From contig NC_039499.1 in NCBI RefSeq assembly GCF_003590095.1, forward strand, positions 930,001-994,000: a DNA stretch of 64,000 bases, read 5' to 3'. Within the stretch, counting starts at the first letter, position 1. Every line of letters starts with the position of its first letter. Source of the stretch: Trichoplusia ni. Taxonomy: Eukaryota; Arthropoda; Insecta; Lepidoptera; Noctuidae. Below are positions 1 to 12,100 of the stretch, one piece after another. Below the pieces are notes generated by a model. It did no database searches. It worked only from the letters and a program-made list of their open reading frames with translations, and was not told where the DNA came from. A program made the position numbers and the translations under genes.

Positions 1-2155
1 CTGTATTTTTTTCAAGTAGTGTTGTGCTTGTACTGTGACAACTAACAGTGTATTAAAAACTATGTTTTTCTGTATAAACTTTATCTAGAACGGAAACTAT
101 ACTGAATGAAAGTCTTACTAAGTAAACGTTAAGTAAACATTGTCTAATTCATAAACACGTTATTTAACAGATGCTTTTTAAAGTGGAGTATCGACTTCCG
201 AACTTACGAAACGATTAGTACAAGAATAGCTTCAAAATAAATACAAGTGCCAATCACATCATGAAATGTAGTATCGTGGTCAATGGTCCTGTTAATTTTT
301 ATGCGATAATATAATAATATATAGGTACTGATAGTTAAATATCTAAAAATCTTGTATAAATACTTTTAATTAATGTTTCCTGAAAATGGTGCAGTACATC
401 ATTGTTTTGTTGATATTACAAAATACCAACTTTTTAATAAGATAATTATACGTTCCAAAGCTACAAAAAAAAAAAACAAACAATAACAAAACTTGTACAA
501 TTACTGATGTAAATTCCTGGTTTTGCTTGCGTACGGTACGATCTATGTGGGACATAAGTGTGATTAATAATAAAATTTCCTTGCATTTCCAAATTCCTTG
601 CGTCGTACCCCGCCCAAATCAAGCTTCTTCTTTACATACAGTCAGTATACAATCTGATGTCAAACTTTAAACTGTCCTTAGTTGGACTTGGCTTTACACA
701 CCATTCAAAATTATCAGGTACCTATGCAGATTTCCTCGCGATTTTCATCACCGTGAAAACGGTGACACGCAAGTGATAATAACTTTGTAATATGCATTCG
801 AAAAGACATTGGTGGACTATCTACAAACCTTTGAGAAGGTAGACCAGCGGTCATGGTACTATACCAAGCTTAAGACTATTTAAATAAAACCTTTCTTTAT
901 ATTACAGTAATTGCTCACATTTATTTTCGACTATAAGAGAGCTACCTGCTTCCCAGTTTAATTTTCGACTCGCGTTTGTTTAAATAACAGAAAAAGTTAT
1001 AAATTCAAAGTTTATTTTTAAATAATCATAAATATCATTGGTACAGCTACTTTTTATATATTCAACCTTTGTAAGATGAATGGTACAAATGTTTATATCT
1101 GGGATCCTTGGATTCTGCGTGAGTATAAGCAAATATTATATGGAAATGAGTAGAAATGAGTAATGATTTTTGCAATGATGCCATTTAAACACGTTTAAAT
1201 TCTGTTGTGTTACTTAATTTACATAACGTATGCGTTTTTTATTTATTTTTAATCACTGCTATAGTAAACGTAGGCACAATAGTAGTATATTACTCTACTG
1301 TGACGTAGGTATGTACGTTTGTTATTGCTTCACAATGTGTAGTATAATTTTTCTTCTTTTTACTGAATGTTACGGAAGCTATAACCGACATCTGAGAGAT
1401 CGCAGTCGAGGCAAAAAGCAAGTTATTTAAATAAAAAGTACCTACTTATAATTCGCGCCAGTTACATTTTTATCATGTCTAAGATTTTTTTATTCATAAC
1501 AGTCCAATTTTACGATCATAAAAACAATGATACCTAGTTACAAAAAGACAAGCAAATATAGAAATATCCATCCTACTCTATTTTCGTCTAAATGTAATAT
1601 TTGTAAACATATTTCATATTTGCTGTAGTAGCGTAGGAGTATATACATACATACATACTTACAAACTGTTAATATATTCGTCTATTGTTTTCATAACAGT
1701 TCCTGCGATAACCTCGCCAGCTTAATACTAAACTAATTCTGATAATTCTATTAAAATAAACAACTCTAAATAAAGCTTGTGGTTATAAATTTCATTTCAA
1801 AATGTTGAAATCAAATAAATAAATTGTTTTATATTGTAAAACCATATAAGAATAAAAATCGATTTAAATAAATAGTTTGGTACATGGCCACAATTAGCTG
1901 TCTTTTAATAGCGATAGAAACAACCCTTGTATGGACTTTATTATTTATCGGCAACATTTGTGCAGGGCTCCGATTCCAATGCCTGATGAATGAATGGCAA
2001 TTCGATTAAATAGCAGAATCGGGGCCCAGGTAGCCCGCGGTGCACAGCTCAAAACATGGTAGTAAAAATAAATAATTTTAACAGCAAGTATTGAAAAATG
2101 AAACATAACTCTTTATGATTAAAACGTATCACTAAAACATGTCCTTACATACATA
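1..2155. other. Non-coding, AT-rich
   Basis: Short ORFs only, all with many AT-rich codons and no family resemblance. No exon-like GC rise or splice architecture was recognised. Confidence 0.5.
1645..1664. repeat. Short (CATA)n microsatellite
   Basis: About four CATA units inside AT-rich sequence. Confidence 0.6.
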
Positions 2156-2409
2156 TCTGTACTAATATATATAGCTGAAGAGTTAGTTTGTTTGTTTGAA
2201 CGCGCTTATCTCAGGAACTACTGGTCCAAATTGAAAAATTATTTTTGTGTTGAATAGACCATTCATCGAGGAAGGCTTAAGGCTATTAACCATCACGTTG
2301 CGACTAAAAGGCGCGAAAATACAATTGAAAATGTGAAAAAAACAGGGCAGGTATAAATCATAACTTATATCTTCTACCCACGAGGACGAAGTCGCGGGCA
2401 ACAGCTAGT
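2156..2409 (+). mobile_element. Small Helitron-like (Lep1-type) non-autonomous element
   Basis: Starts TCTGTACTAATATATA and AGCTGAAGAG, continues with the TTTGTTTGTTTGAACGCGC and CTCAGGAACTACTGGTCC segments familiar from Lepidoptera, and ends ACGAAGTCGCGGGCAACAGC then CTAGT. The 5' TC and 3' CTRRT termini without inverted repeats are the Helitron hallmarks. About 254 bp and near full length; no coding capacity. The ORF across it (2183-2401, minus) is incidental. Confidence 0.7.
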
Positions 2410-2608
2410 ACTGAATAAGAGTAGGATAAAGGTAGATGCTACGTTAGTAATTGTACAGATGCAAATCAGAACGGTAATTAAACACTTGCTTAAATCTTAG
2501 TACGATTGAATAATAATCTAATTAATTAGCTTTTGACTTAGTAGATGAATCTATTGATGCTTTGATGGCGCATCAGTCAGCTTTGAATAAGCGGAAGAGA
2601 GAGATTTA

Positions 2609-3024
2609 ACTAGCTTTTGCCGTGGCCTCGTCTGCGTCGATATCGGTTACAGCTGTTAAACTGACTTTCTATTACACTTGGTTATAAAGTAAGGTGTTTC
2701 TTCAGGATGACAGGTTTTTCCCAGTAGTCGGCGAAAACGTTCCCGTTTGACCGCTGATAAATGATTTCAGCAATAGAAATTAGAGTAGTATTCCGGAGGT
2801 TTTCGCCGGTAAAGACTGAGCTGAGTGTTCGCTTCCCTAAGGCAAAGAAGAAAAGAGTTGATAGGGATTTCCGTCGACCCCAATAAAAGAGGTTGTGTTT
2901 TTAAGTTACTGCCAAAATTCATCTTAATTGGTCTAACAGTTTAGAGTATCCCACTACCGTAGTAGACTAACAAAAATCCATACATCCTCATCGATTTTGC
3001 ATTTACGAGTATAATATTAGTAGG
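2609..3024 (-). mobile_element. Helitron-like non-autonomous element, minus orientation
   Basis: Begins ACTAGCTTTTGCCGTGGC (reverse of a CTAGT end) and finishes ATAATATTAGTAGG (reverse of the CCTACTAATATTAT start). The middle contains CAAAATTCATCTTAATTGGT, typical of these dispersed elements. About 415 bp, with no coding capacity. It faces the element at 2156-2409. Confidence 0.55.
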
Positions 3025-5544
3025 GCCCTCTCGACAGAGCATATTAGTTCGTAGTTCAACAGTTTCTTTGTTGTCTGAGTGAATTACGAGAGCATTTGTT
3101 TTACGAAACGTTTTCATAGTCTTCTTATTTTGAATTAAGTTTGTTAAACTACTTTTGTTTCCTTTTAATTTTCGTATGACTAACGTTGAACGCCAGTTTT
3201 TTAATATTGTTTGCTTTTGAAGTGATAAGTGAAGGCTGTCGAAATGTCATCAATTTTTACGTAGTATAAAACAAAGTAGCTTCTCGTATACGAGTATGTC
3301 TGTTTGACCGACATAAATATAATACCCATGTTAAAGCACTGTTATTATTTTTTTATACTGAAAAACCTAAATAAATTATTTTGCATACAATACTGTTAGA
3401 AGGCGCCACTTACGATTGGCCAAATGTATATAGCACTTCTTTTTTTTACATTCATCGAATATTGTAAAGCTAGAAAGAACGTAAATGTGTAGTCTTTATA
3501 CTATATGTAACCATAATACTATTATATCCAGTCTATCGATTATCTAAAATCACTTATGACAATATACGAGCGTATCCCAATTTATTGAAGCCGCGCAGAC
3601 AGTGTGAGTCAACAAGGATTATCATATCACACGATACTCTACCAATATTTGTGAACTTGCTCATCATGTAGGTTTTACTCCAAGGAGGTGGCATAACCGA
3701 CAGCGTGACGTTGTATTTTTAATATAAACCTTGTTTGTCGTCACGTCTTTCATACTACCGTATTTCAACTTAACTTGTACTGAAAGGGAAGTGTTTGAAA
3801 AGCTTTGTTGAAAATTTTCTAATCAACAAAGTTTTTCCATAACCGTCAGTCTACTCGGCTACATTTTGTTTGAGTTACTTCAAATGGATTTGACAAGTCG
3901 TACCCAATACGAAATTAAGAATTCAGCCAATATCATTTTGGAATTTCACTTTTGAAGTCAATCGTATTGAAATGCCAAAGGCAACCGCTAAATTCTAAAA
4001 CGTTCAATTTCGTAAAAGGTGGAACGAATTGAATTTTATATAAATAACAGAATTCTCGTGAAAAAATATCTTGTATTGTGCACGTTTTAGGGTTCGGTAA
4101 TCAAAGGGTTAAAATGGAACTCAATTTCTGAAGCTGTCCGTCTGTCTATCCGTCCGTTATCGGGCAGACAGATAATATATTTTACTGTCGCTGAAACAAA
4201 AATACCAAAAATTGTAGTTAAGCAATTTGTGCCGAACCCTCAGCGTCCTGTGTCCGTTTCGCACTTATCGGTTTTTATATTTCTATTGCTTTCTACACTT
4301 TCCAGATTCGCTTTGAATATGAAAATTAAGCAATAAATAACTCTAGGTCGGTTTCGCTGACAACCCGTCAGGTGTCGCTATTGTAGCCCTCCCGCCATTG
4401 ACCCCGGCTAACCCCGTCTACTCCTGTTTCAATTTACTTCTAAAATATTTATGTTCATTTAGACGCACGCCACTTCCAGAGCTTCCGTTACGGAGTTTCT
4501 TTTAAATCATTTAAAGAGACGACGAATTTGGGGTATGAATTAATGAGTTTACTTCATTTATTAAAAAGCCAAGCAAAATTCTACATTTCTAGCCCTTTTT
4601 TTCTTATATCTCCTCCAAGGTTATCTTAAGAGAACGGTTTGTTATCATAAGATTTCACTACAGTACAGTTTTTTTGTCTATTATAATTATGAAACCCTGG
4701 TTTTAGCAGTAGACGAGTTGAGAATTAATGAATTTGCTTTATAAGTATAGCTAATATATACTCGAAACTAAATAGAACAAAATTCTTGCAAAGATGCTTT
4801 CACGAAGACGATCTTCTGATTTAAGTAGCTTCTGTTATTAACGGGTATTTACAAAGCTGCAAAGTTGCCAACAAAGATGAAAGACATGAGAAAGCGTTAT
4901 AAATGAGCAATCCTTTGTCCATCAATTAACACAGATTGAGATCAATCCGAGTGCCAATCAAGGTGACGGTATCCATTGTCAAATTATAATAACGGTTATT
5001 GAGGAGCTGTGACCATCATGCCTGCTAACGGTAATGGGGCAATTAGAGCAATCGGGAAATTTGCAGGTAGTTACAGTGAGACTATTAGTGCTAAAGACTA
5101 GAGGGTAACCAGGAAGATTGTGCGTAAGGGTTATTGTGGCTCCGGTACACGAGGGGCAAATGAAGGAACATCGGTAGGTATCAGTCAGTAAAAGTCTGAC
5201 ATTCCCTCTCGCTCAACCCAAAGCGAAAAGAGTTATTAGATGATTTCCCACCTGAAAAAAAAGTTTTGCGAAATTCTGTGATCTATGTAAGACATTAGCC
5301 CTTTACTTTCTATATGGTACCGATATGTTCCTCGGTCTAGCCATCACGTCGTGTGGAAAGTTCTTTACAAGAACCTGTCGATTCAGGAAAAATGCTCTTA
5401 TATGAGAGGAACAATACATTTTTTTTTGGAATAGACGGTCATAGAGCTCGGAAGTGGTATTTGACATGTTAGGTCTGTTTAAACGTGTATTCATTTTGGA
5501 GTCCGTTTGCGTAAACATCAATAATAAGTAGCCAGTAAAACTAG
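3025..5544. other. Non-coding, apart from the repeat at 4085-4280
   Basis: No supported gene. An ATG at 5018 followed by 16 open codons and a GTAGTT donor-like site is noted but unsupported. Confidence 0.5.
4085..4280. repeat. Lepidopteran interspersed repeat (GGGTTCGGTA…GTCCGTCTGTC type)
   Basis: AGGGTTCGGTAATCAAAGGG, then GTCCGTCTGTCTATCCGTCC and TTCGCACTTATCGGTTTTTA follow the layout of a very common moth/butterfly repeat of unknown mobility. Decayed. Confidence 0.5.
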
Positions 5545-5893
5545 TGTTAACGAAACCTCCTTTTCAAAGTGAAACCTCCTTCAAGATCCTTAGTGAAACC
5601 TCTTTCGAACCTGGGATTTGACAAGCAGTCCGCTATAAAAGACGGAGCGCTCTTAGCAACGCTCTCTCCGGTGTCAGCTGGCTTCGCTGGAACATCTCCG
5701 TGACCTTCGTTGTATTTATTCAGCATAGCAGCCATATTGTTATTTCGATAATTGCCATTCATACCTATTCCTTTGCAGTAATTAGAGTTTGATGTGTTAA
5801 CTTCAAGTTATCTTTGTAATTATTGGGTTTAATTATTTGTGACGTAACCGTGCTTTCTTTTTAAAAACCTGTCCTCACTTCTGGTTTCTAAGA
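5545..5893. repeat. Left LTR (by coordinate)
   Basis: Begins TGTTAACG and ends TTTCTAAGA. It contains a TATA box at about 5633-5640 and GACGGAGCGCTC after it, so read on the plus strand transcription would start near 5665-5675. An ORF of 71 codons on the other strand is present in both LTRs and looks incidental. The following bases TCAGAAGTGGGAT are a candidate primer-binding site; the priming tRNA is not identified. Confidence 0.85.
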
Positions 5894-7001
5894 TCAGAAG
5901 TGGGATAGACCACGTGCTTTGTGCTGTTTGTGCCATCTGTTTTCAGTTAAAGTAAAGGATTTGTTGAATTTCATCTAATTACTGCAAATTTTAATTTTGA
6001 CTGTGCCACGAGTATCGGTGAGCTTTTTATTTTTATTCTGCTTTTCCCGAGACATGTCCGAACGTTTGAAAAAGTGTTAAAAACCAAAACGATTCGCGTA
6101 GATCGTGTCGTAATTGTTCTCGCATGTTGAGAAGTAGATCGCTTTATCATCGCATAAACACCGTGAGTTCCGTAGTCCATGAAGTGGTCATAGACGTTGT
6201 GATAACTCATATAGCTGCCGTGATTCCACGCGTGATCGGGCCTTAGGTTGAATATTAGCTCGTTGAGGTTATGTGTAACATTTAAATAAGTTCATGACAT
6301 ATGCCGAAAGTTTCTTTTGCGTTTTAATACCAAAAAGGTTTGTCTGACGATCTGAAAGTTGCAATAATAGTCAGAGGTGTTACTGATACTCAAATGCGAA
6401 ACTTAAAATAACAGACTTAGTTCAATTTTTGTTAGTACCTATGTGTCAAGAAGGACTTTATTTGTTGTCAAGTTTTGAGTACTGTCACGAATGCTGGTTT
6501 TTTTTCGGTTAATTTAAAAATATTTCTTTCGTAGATGCTGAAATAGATTACTTTGGATGTTTTGTTGATAATGGTCAGGAGCGGCCGAGCTCAAGAAAAA
6601 TTGAGGCGCTGGTAGGCTTCTACACAAGTATCATGCTCTATAGTGTGTGACCTAACACTTGACAACCGTAACCCTAATCGAGAAGCATTTATGTCTCCAG
6701 GAGACAGCGTGCCTCAGAATTGTTTACAGACAATTAGCGGCGTCAATACGACTTCACCAAAACCAAAACAACCACAAGAATACGCTGCTGGCGACTCTGT
6801 AGAAGGCTTCGTGGAGTGCAGCAAAGCTGGACTCTGGCATGCGGGAGCCCTGTAAGTTCCTACGTGTACAGCTACATCATCGCTGCGAGCTGGAACTGCT
6901 GGCTGGTTCGGCTACGGCTGCCGGGCGTATGGTGATCTGGCGCGGCGAGTCACGCTGGACGCATGCTGTGCTGTCTTCGAGAATTCAGAGCAACAGGAAG
7001 A

Positions 7002-7301
7002 CTTCTGTTTGGCCTGGACCTCTGGTTCACAGCTTCTGTTTGGTCTGAGCCTTTGGCTTATGGCTTCTGTATGGCCTGGACCTCTGGTTCATGGCTTCTG
7101 TTTGGCCTGAGTCTCTGGTTCATGGCTTCTGTTTGGTCTGAGCCTCTGGCTTATGGCTTCTGTTTGGCCTGGACCTTATGGTTCATGGCTTCTGTTTGGT
7201 CTGAGCCTCTGGCTTATGGCTTCTGTTTGGCCTGGACCTTATGGTTCATGGCTTCTGTTTGGTCTGAACCTCTGGCTTATGGCTTCTGTTTGGCCTGGAC
7301 C
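7002..7301. repeat. Minisatellite, about 9.7 units of 31/32 bp with 63-bp higher-order period
   Basis: Units share CTTCTGTTTGG then YCTGRRCC and a TGGYTYATGG end. They alternate between two variants (…GGCTTATGG, 31 bp, and …GGTTCATGG, 31-32 bp). In the central part the pair repeats exactly with a 63-bp period. As 63 is a multiple of three, this produces two overlapping ORFs with a 21-residue repeat rich in Trp, Leu and Phe (117 and 108 codons); these are most likely by-products of the repeat. It lies inside the LTR element. Confidence 0.9.
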
Positions 7302-7420
7302 TATCATGCCTTCTGATCTGGTTAAGTATATCAGCTTCAATACCATCTGTTTATCTTGGCTAGCATTCTACACAATGAAAGTTGGGAATTTCATTGCTTG
7401 GAATGTTACTAAGCTCCATT

Positions 7421-7546
7421 TACTTTTAATTTTAAGAATCAGATTTTGCTGTGCAGTATTTTTAAGTCTTAGCTTTTAAGTTTATTTACTTTTAAGAATC
7501 ATTGATTTTGCTGTGCAATATTTTTAAGTCATAGCTTTTAAGTTTA
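7421..7546. repeat. Diverged tandem duplication, about 63-bp unit, inside the LTR element
   Basis: Two adjacent copies share ACTTTTAA, AAGAATC, GATTTTGCTGTGCA and AGCTTTTAAGTTTA. Copy one is about 7421-7484 and copy two about 7487-7546, with a few substitutions and small indels. Confidence 0.75.
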
Positions 7547-7826
7547 CCATTTCAATAACATTCCTGAAATCTTTCTGTTCGCTTGTTGGGTACTTGATGG
7601 TGGGAGTGCACGCTCACTATCGCGTACTTAACAAAATCACTTCAAATGGTTTCTGTTTTCCAGCTTCGACACAAGTGTCGCAAGAAAACAAATGTTTAGT
7701 ATGTGTTGTTGTCATTTTGCAGATGATTATTTCTAGTCTGAGAGCGACAGCAGTCTGGTGATGCTTGAGATAGTGAAGACTCCAAGCAAGATGCGGTCGA
7801 GGACGCCTCGCTGTCAGGAACGGCCG

Positions 7827-8175
7827 TGTTAACGAAACCTCCTTTTCAAAGTGAAACCTCCTTCAAGATCCTTAGTGAAACCTCTTTCGAACCTGGGATT
7901 TGACAAGCAGTCCGCTATAAAAGACGGAGCGCTCTTAGCAACGCTCTCTCCGGTGTCAGCTGGCTTCGCTGGAACATCTCCGTGACCTTCGTTGTATTTA
8001 TTCAGCATAGCAGCCATATTGTTATTTCGATAATTGCCATTCATACCTATTCCTTTGCAGTAATTAGAGTTTGATGTGTTAACTTCAAGTTATCTTTGTA
8101 ATTATTGGGTTTAATTATTTGTGACGTAACCGTGCTTTCTTTTTAAAAACCTGTCCTCACTTCTGGTTTCTAAGA
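7827..8175. repeat. Right LTR (by coordinate)
   Basis: Base-for-base identical to the left LTR over about 349 bp. It is preceded by CTGTCAGGAACGGCC, where a polypurine tract would be expected but is only weakly purine-rich, and followed by the target-site copy CTAG and host sequence. Confidence 0.85.
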
Positions 8176-8924
8176 CTAGAAATATTTTAAATTATAACAA
8201 AACAGTCGATGCTGGATACTTCAAAATACTTTCTTTCTTTTTTTGGCTCAAAACAAAAGAGCGCCATCCTTTTCTGTAATTACCTCAGGGATTTTTTTGT
8301 TAAAGAGTGCAGATTAAAACCGCTTGGTCATCAACAGCGCGTGCGGCCGCTGCCAATAGCTTTTGACTTGCTAATAAACCTTTGTAGAAGGTATCCATAC
8401 CATCTAGTTTAACATCGCTTTGAAAATCAATCACTTTGTTCGAGTGAAGTGAAATTTGATTTCTAAATGAACGGAAAATGTATTCGAATTACAGTAGGTA
8501 GGTAGCTGAAAGCGGGCAATAAGAATAATTTATTTGAAATTGGTACCGTCATCTAATTTTAGTTTCGATTTAGATTTGTTCATTTCAGTTATTAGATGAG
8601 CAAGTCGTTCGGCTGGAACTAAGTCGTTGTTTTCGATATATAATTTTGTTAATTATACCCGAAATCGGACTAGAAGTACTTTGAATTCTGAATTTATGGA
8701 GAGAAACAACACACAGGTTAACAACTTCCTATAAAAATCCCATTCAGAAAAATACAGAATTCCACTTAAATTTTGAATAGTTGATGATAATTTTGTTTCA
8801 AAGGATATTCTGTTTTTGTTTTCACTAAGTTATTCACATTCATGTTCGGTGGAAATATTTTACTGGAGTTTTGTAAACACGTTTTTGGTTATTATATTAA
8901 TAAGATTTCCTACTTATAGTATAA

Positions 8925-9150
8925 ACGTTAGATAAAGTTTGTATGTATGGATGTTCGTTCCTCTTTCACGCAAAAACTACAGAACGTATTCAGATGAAAC
9001 TTGGTACACCGATAGTTTCTAACCAGGATTGACACATGGATGACATTGAAATATGGACAGATAGATGAATTCATAAGATAGTTTTCATGTTCCTGTGGGA
9101 TAATTTTTCGATTTATACTGGGCGGGCCGTCGGGCTTCAGCAAGTACAAT
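8925..9150 (+). mobile_element. Degenerate Helitron-like interspersed repeat
   Basis: Segments GTTTGTATGTATGGATGTTC, TTTCACGCAAAAACTAC and GAAACTTGGTACA match a very common lepidopteran dispersed repeat. The 3' end (GGGCCGTCGGGCTTCAGCAA) is a decayed version of the usual CGGGC…CTAGT terminus. Confidence 0.5.
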
Positions 9151-12100
9151 TATAAATTTAATTATAGTGCTAAACTTGAAGATCTTGCCTAAGATTATGA
9201 TGCCGACAAAAATACTCAAAGAATCATTGCCATTTCTGTTTCTTTGACATTTATTTTATTTAAGTATTGTGTAGAACTATCTCTACAGAGCACAAGTGTC
9301 GTTGACCGATTTATTTTTACATTGGTATATACAATCCCCTGTCTAGTGTCTCTGATCGAATAGAAGCTGAGACGTGAATACAATCTCAAAAAGAATGAAC
9401 GAAAGAAATATATAGTCGAATAGAAAACCTCGGCCTTTTTGAAGTTGGCTCAAAACTTAGAACAATCGTCTTAAGCGTAAATATTGCACCTTATATTTGG
9501 TTTAGCATGGTAACTACAAATTCTGAAGATGTTTAGAATTCGTTTGCACAAAGTCAAAGAGTCTTAACGCCTTAATGCTTAGTAGTCAGAATGAGTGATG
9601 AGAGAAAGAGAATATTTAATGAATTGTTCACAGAATGTCTCAATAAAGCGTACCTGTGTTTTGACTCTCTGTGTAACTCTGTGTTGAGCAGTTAAACAAA
9701 AAGTATACCTTCCAAAAAGGCAATTTCGCGAGACAGGAAAACGTCTTCAGGAGGCAAAAGCGTTAGGATTATGTATGTGTATAAAAAGTAAAACCATTGA
9801 TGTCATCAGCCAATAACAATGACCAAACAAAATACATTGATTATTAACACATCGACTATTAAATCCTTTAATCCCATTCTAAGAAGTGTAAGTTTTTATC
9901 TTTTAATATTCTACCTCTTCGATATTAAAACTGTCAATTAGCTTATTATTCATTACTGTCGAGTCTTCCTCGGTGAGAAGATAGAAGCAACTGACAAGTG
10001 GGTTTAAATTCTAACTTAACATGCAATACGTTACGCTGAGGATATTGCACACGTGCGCCGTGGTTTATCAACTTGGTAAGATCCTCCAAACCCTGAATGT
10101 ATTACGATAAGCGCCATAATATGAAAGAACATTTATATCATAAGGTATAAGGTAGATGATAAAATACTTCAAGCTTATGTAAGATTTAAGGTACACGAAA
10201 CAGTTTATAGAACTTAAACATTAATAGATAAAATCTTTTCAATGTAAAACAACTTTTTTGTACTCAGATATCGGTTTAAAAATCTCGAATTTCAATACAT
10301 TGAATTCCCCAAGGTATTGAAAAACGAGACTATTTGTAGAGTTCCCAATTTCAATAGGTTTAACAACCGATATGGATTTCGCATTACAATTTCCAAAGTG
10401 ACCTTGTATTTTTGAAGACATGAGCCGGCACATGACAAGACATACGTAAGTTTGTAGGCTTTCATTGATAGTATCTGAGACTGACAAGACTATCGGTAAG
10501 TCCTTTTTAATGAGCAACGAGGCGTGTGATACACATACAAACAATCTAAAAATATCTCTTCAGGCAAAACCGAGGATAGTCTTACTTTTGTCTGTTATAT
10601 AACAAAATGAAAGACAGAAGGACAGTATTCTAAAATGTTTGATATTCCTAAATACCTACGACTGACTGAACCCTTTTATGGTCTTGTTTGAAACTTTCAT
10701 AATTAAATAATAGTATTTTCTGACTGCGCGGGTACTACAGTGGTTGATATGACAAACATTTGTGTTATTTATTAATTATTTATAATTATTAAATACAGGA
10801 CATATAAAACTTATGTAAGTACATTGGTCCACAAAACTGTTTTGAACAGTTTGACTGTGGACTCCGGTTGAGTCTCATATAGTAACGCAAAAATGTTAGT
10901 ACAATCTAAGTAATCAGGTTTGTATATATAGGTATTTGTGACTCACGAATGCTTTATCAATTAGTCTGAGCTTTATTTTGTGCATTCGACTCGAATGATC
11001 GTGAAACCTATGCGACACAAGGCTTAAAACCCTTAAAGGATACCGCATAGAACCGTTTGAATAAAAATATTGTTTCTTTCGCGATAGATTCGACCTAGAA
11101 TTTTTGACATTACCATACCTGTAAAGGGCAGTTTTTTATGACCAAGCACTTGCTAAGGGGTCAAAACATTTGAATTTCTAAAACGTAAATAATAAGCACC
11201 GGTATCCGTATAAAAACAACAGTATTTCAATGTCTAATCGCTTAAACCTCAGGAATACAACTGGAACGTGCTGAAATTGGATTAAAACGAAACCTTAAGG
11301 AAATAAGTCTTATCTCCGATTATCATTTTGAAATTATTTCTAATTATAATTGGCAATTTCGTTGGCGTTAAACTCGTCCTGGAAATTGTCTATTAAGATT
11401 TGACGGCGGAACCGTTAGCGTTAGCTTAACCGTATTGTTTTGGAATTTACATTAGTGTCGTAGCCATCTATTTATAAAGATAGCTTATAGTAATAGGACA
11501 ATAGTGTGGGTTTGTGTTTAACGAACTTAAATCAATGAGACTATTTAAAAAATGATAAATCAGTATATAATCAATCATCTATAAATTGCTGCTGGTCGTA
11601 AATTTATTAGTATCAATACAAAAAAGTCAAACTAAAAGCATAAAAGTATAAGACGGAATAAAACGGCACAAAAATAAACATTTTAAAATTTCAACGTATA
11701 GCGGAAAGTAAGAGGAGAAAAATATTGAGCTCCATTTCGAGTCCACTCTTGAATGTGAAACCGTAATAAGCAAGGAAATAGTCGGTCAAAAGGCCACTTC
11801 TAACCGTACCTACATGGCTTTTAAAGGAAAAGCCAAACTGCCATCAGAAAACACACGAAACAAGGTCGAATATAACTCGATAGTTGTAATCAATTGCAAA
11901 CGATAATTGGGTTTCCAAATTCGACTAATCTCTCACTGTTCGTCTCCGTCTTTGTAGATAAAATAATTAACTACTGTCGGTTGCGGTAGACAGATCCAGT
12001 CAGGAACTTAATCCTTTAGATAACCGCAGTGAGGCATTCATTTCCCTCCAGTCTGGCAGATAAGCTAAGGACCCTTCCAAACATTTGATTGAAGAACGTA

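Larger units (their letters stand above)
5545..8174. mobile_element. Non-autonomous LTR retrotransposon with identical LTRs
   Basis: Two direct repeats of 348-349 bp (5545-5893 and 7827-8175) are identical base for base and bound an internal segment of about 1.93 kb. The left flank reads ACTAG just before TGTTAACG, and the right end is followed by ACTAG or CTAG, a 4-5 bp target duplication as left by an integrase. The LTR carries a TATA box (CTATAAAAG). The internal part contains no readable gag, protease, reverse transcriptase or integrase; it has only short ORFs and a minisatellite. It must therefore be mobilised in trans (TRIM/LARD-like). The TGTTAACG end is reminiscent of BEL/Pao elements, but no coding region allows assignment. 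Identical LTRs imply a very recent insertion or gene conversion. Confidence 0.85.

Noticed and set aside
5018..5072. ATG with 16 open codons followed by CAG|GTAGTT
   Set aside because: Weak donor, no promoter-like context, no downstream partner exon; compatible with chance.
6963..7479. Two plus-strand ORFs of 117 and 108 codons with a Trp/Leu-rich repeat
   Set aside because: Direct consequence of the 63-bp minisatellite being a multiple of three; two frames are open at once, so neither is specifically maintained.
5547..8044. Identical 71-codon ORFs on the minus strand at 5547-5762 and 7829-8044
   Set aside because: They lie inside the two LTRs, antisense to the TATA box, and are identical simply because the LTRs are; no protein family resemblance.
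10239..10544. 101-codon minus-strand ORF
   Set aside because: Reasonable codon mix but no similarity that I can recognise and no supporting signals; cannot be called a gene.
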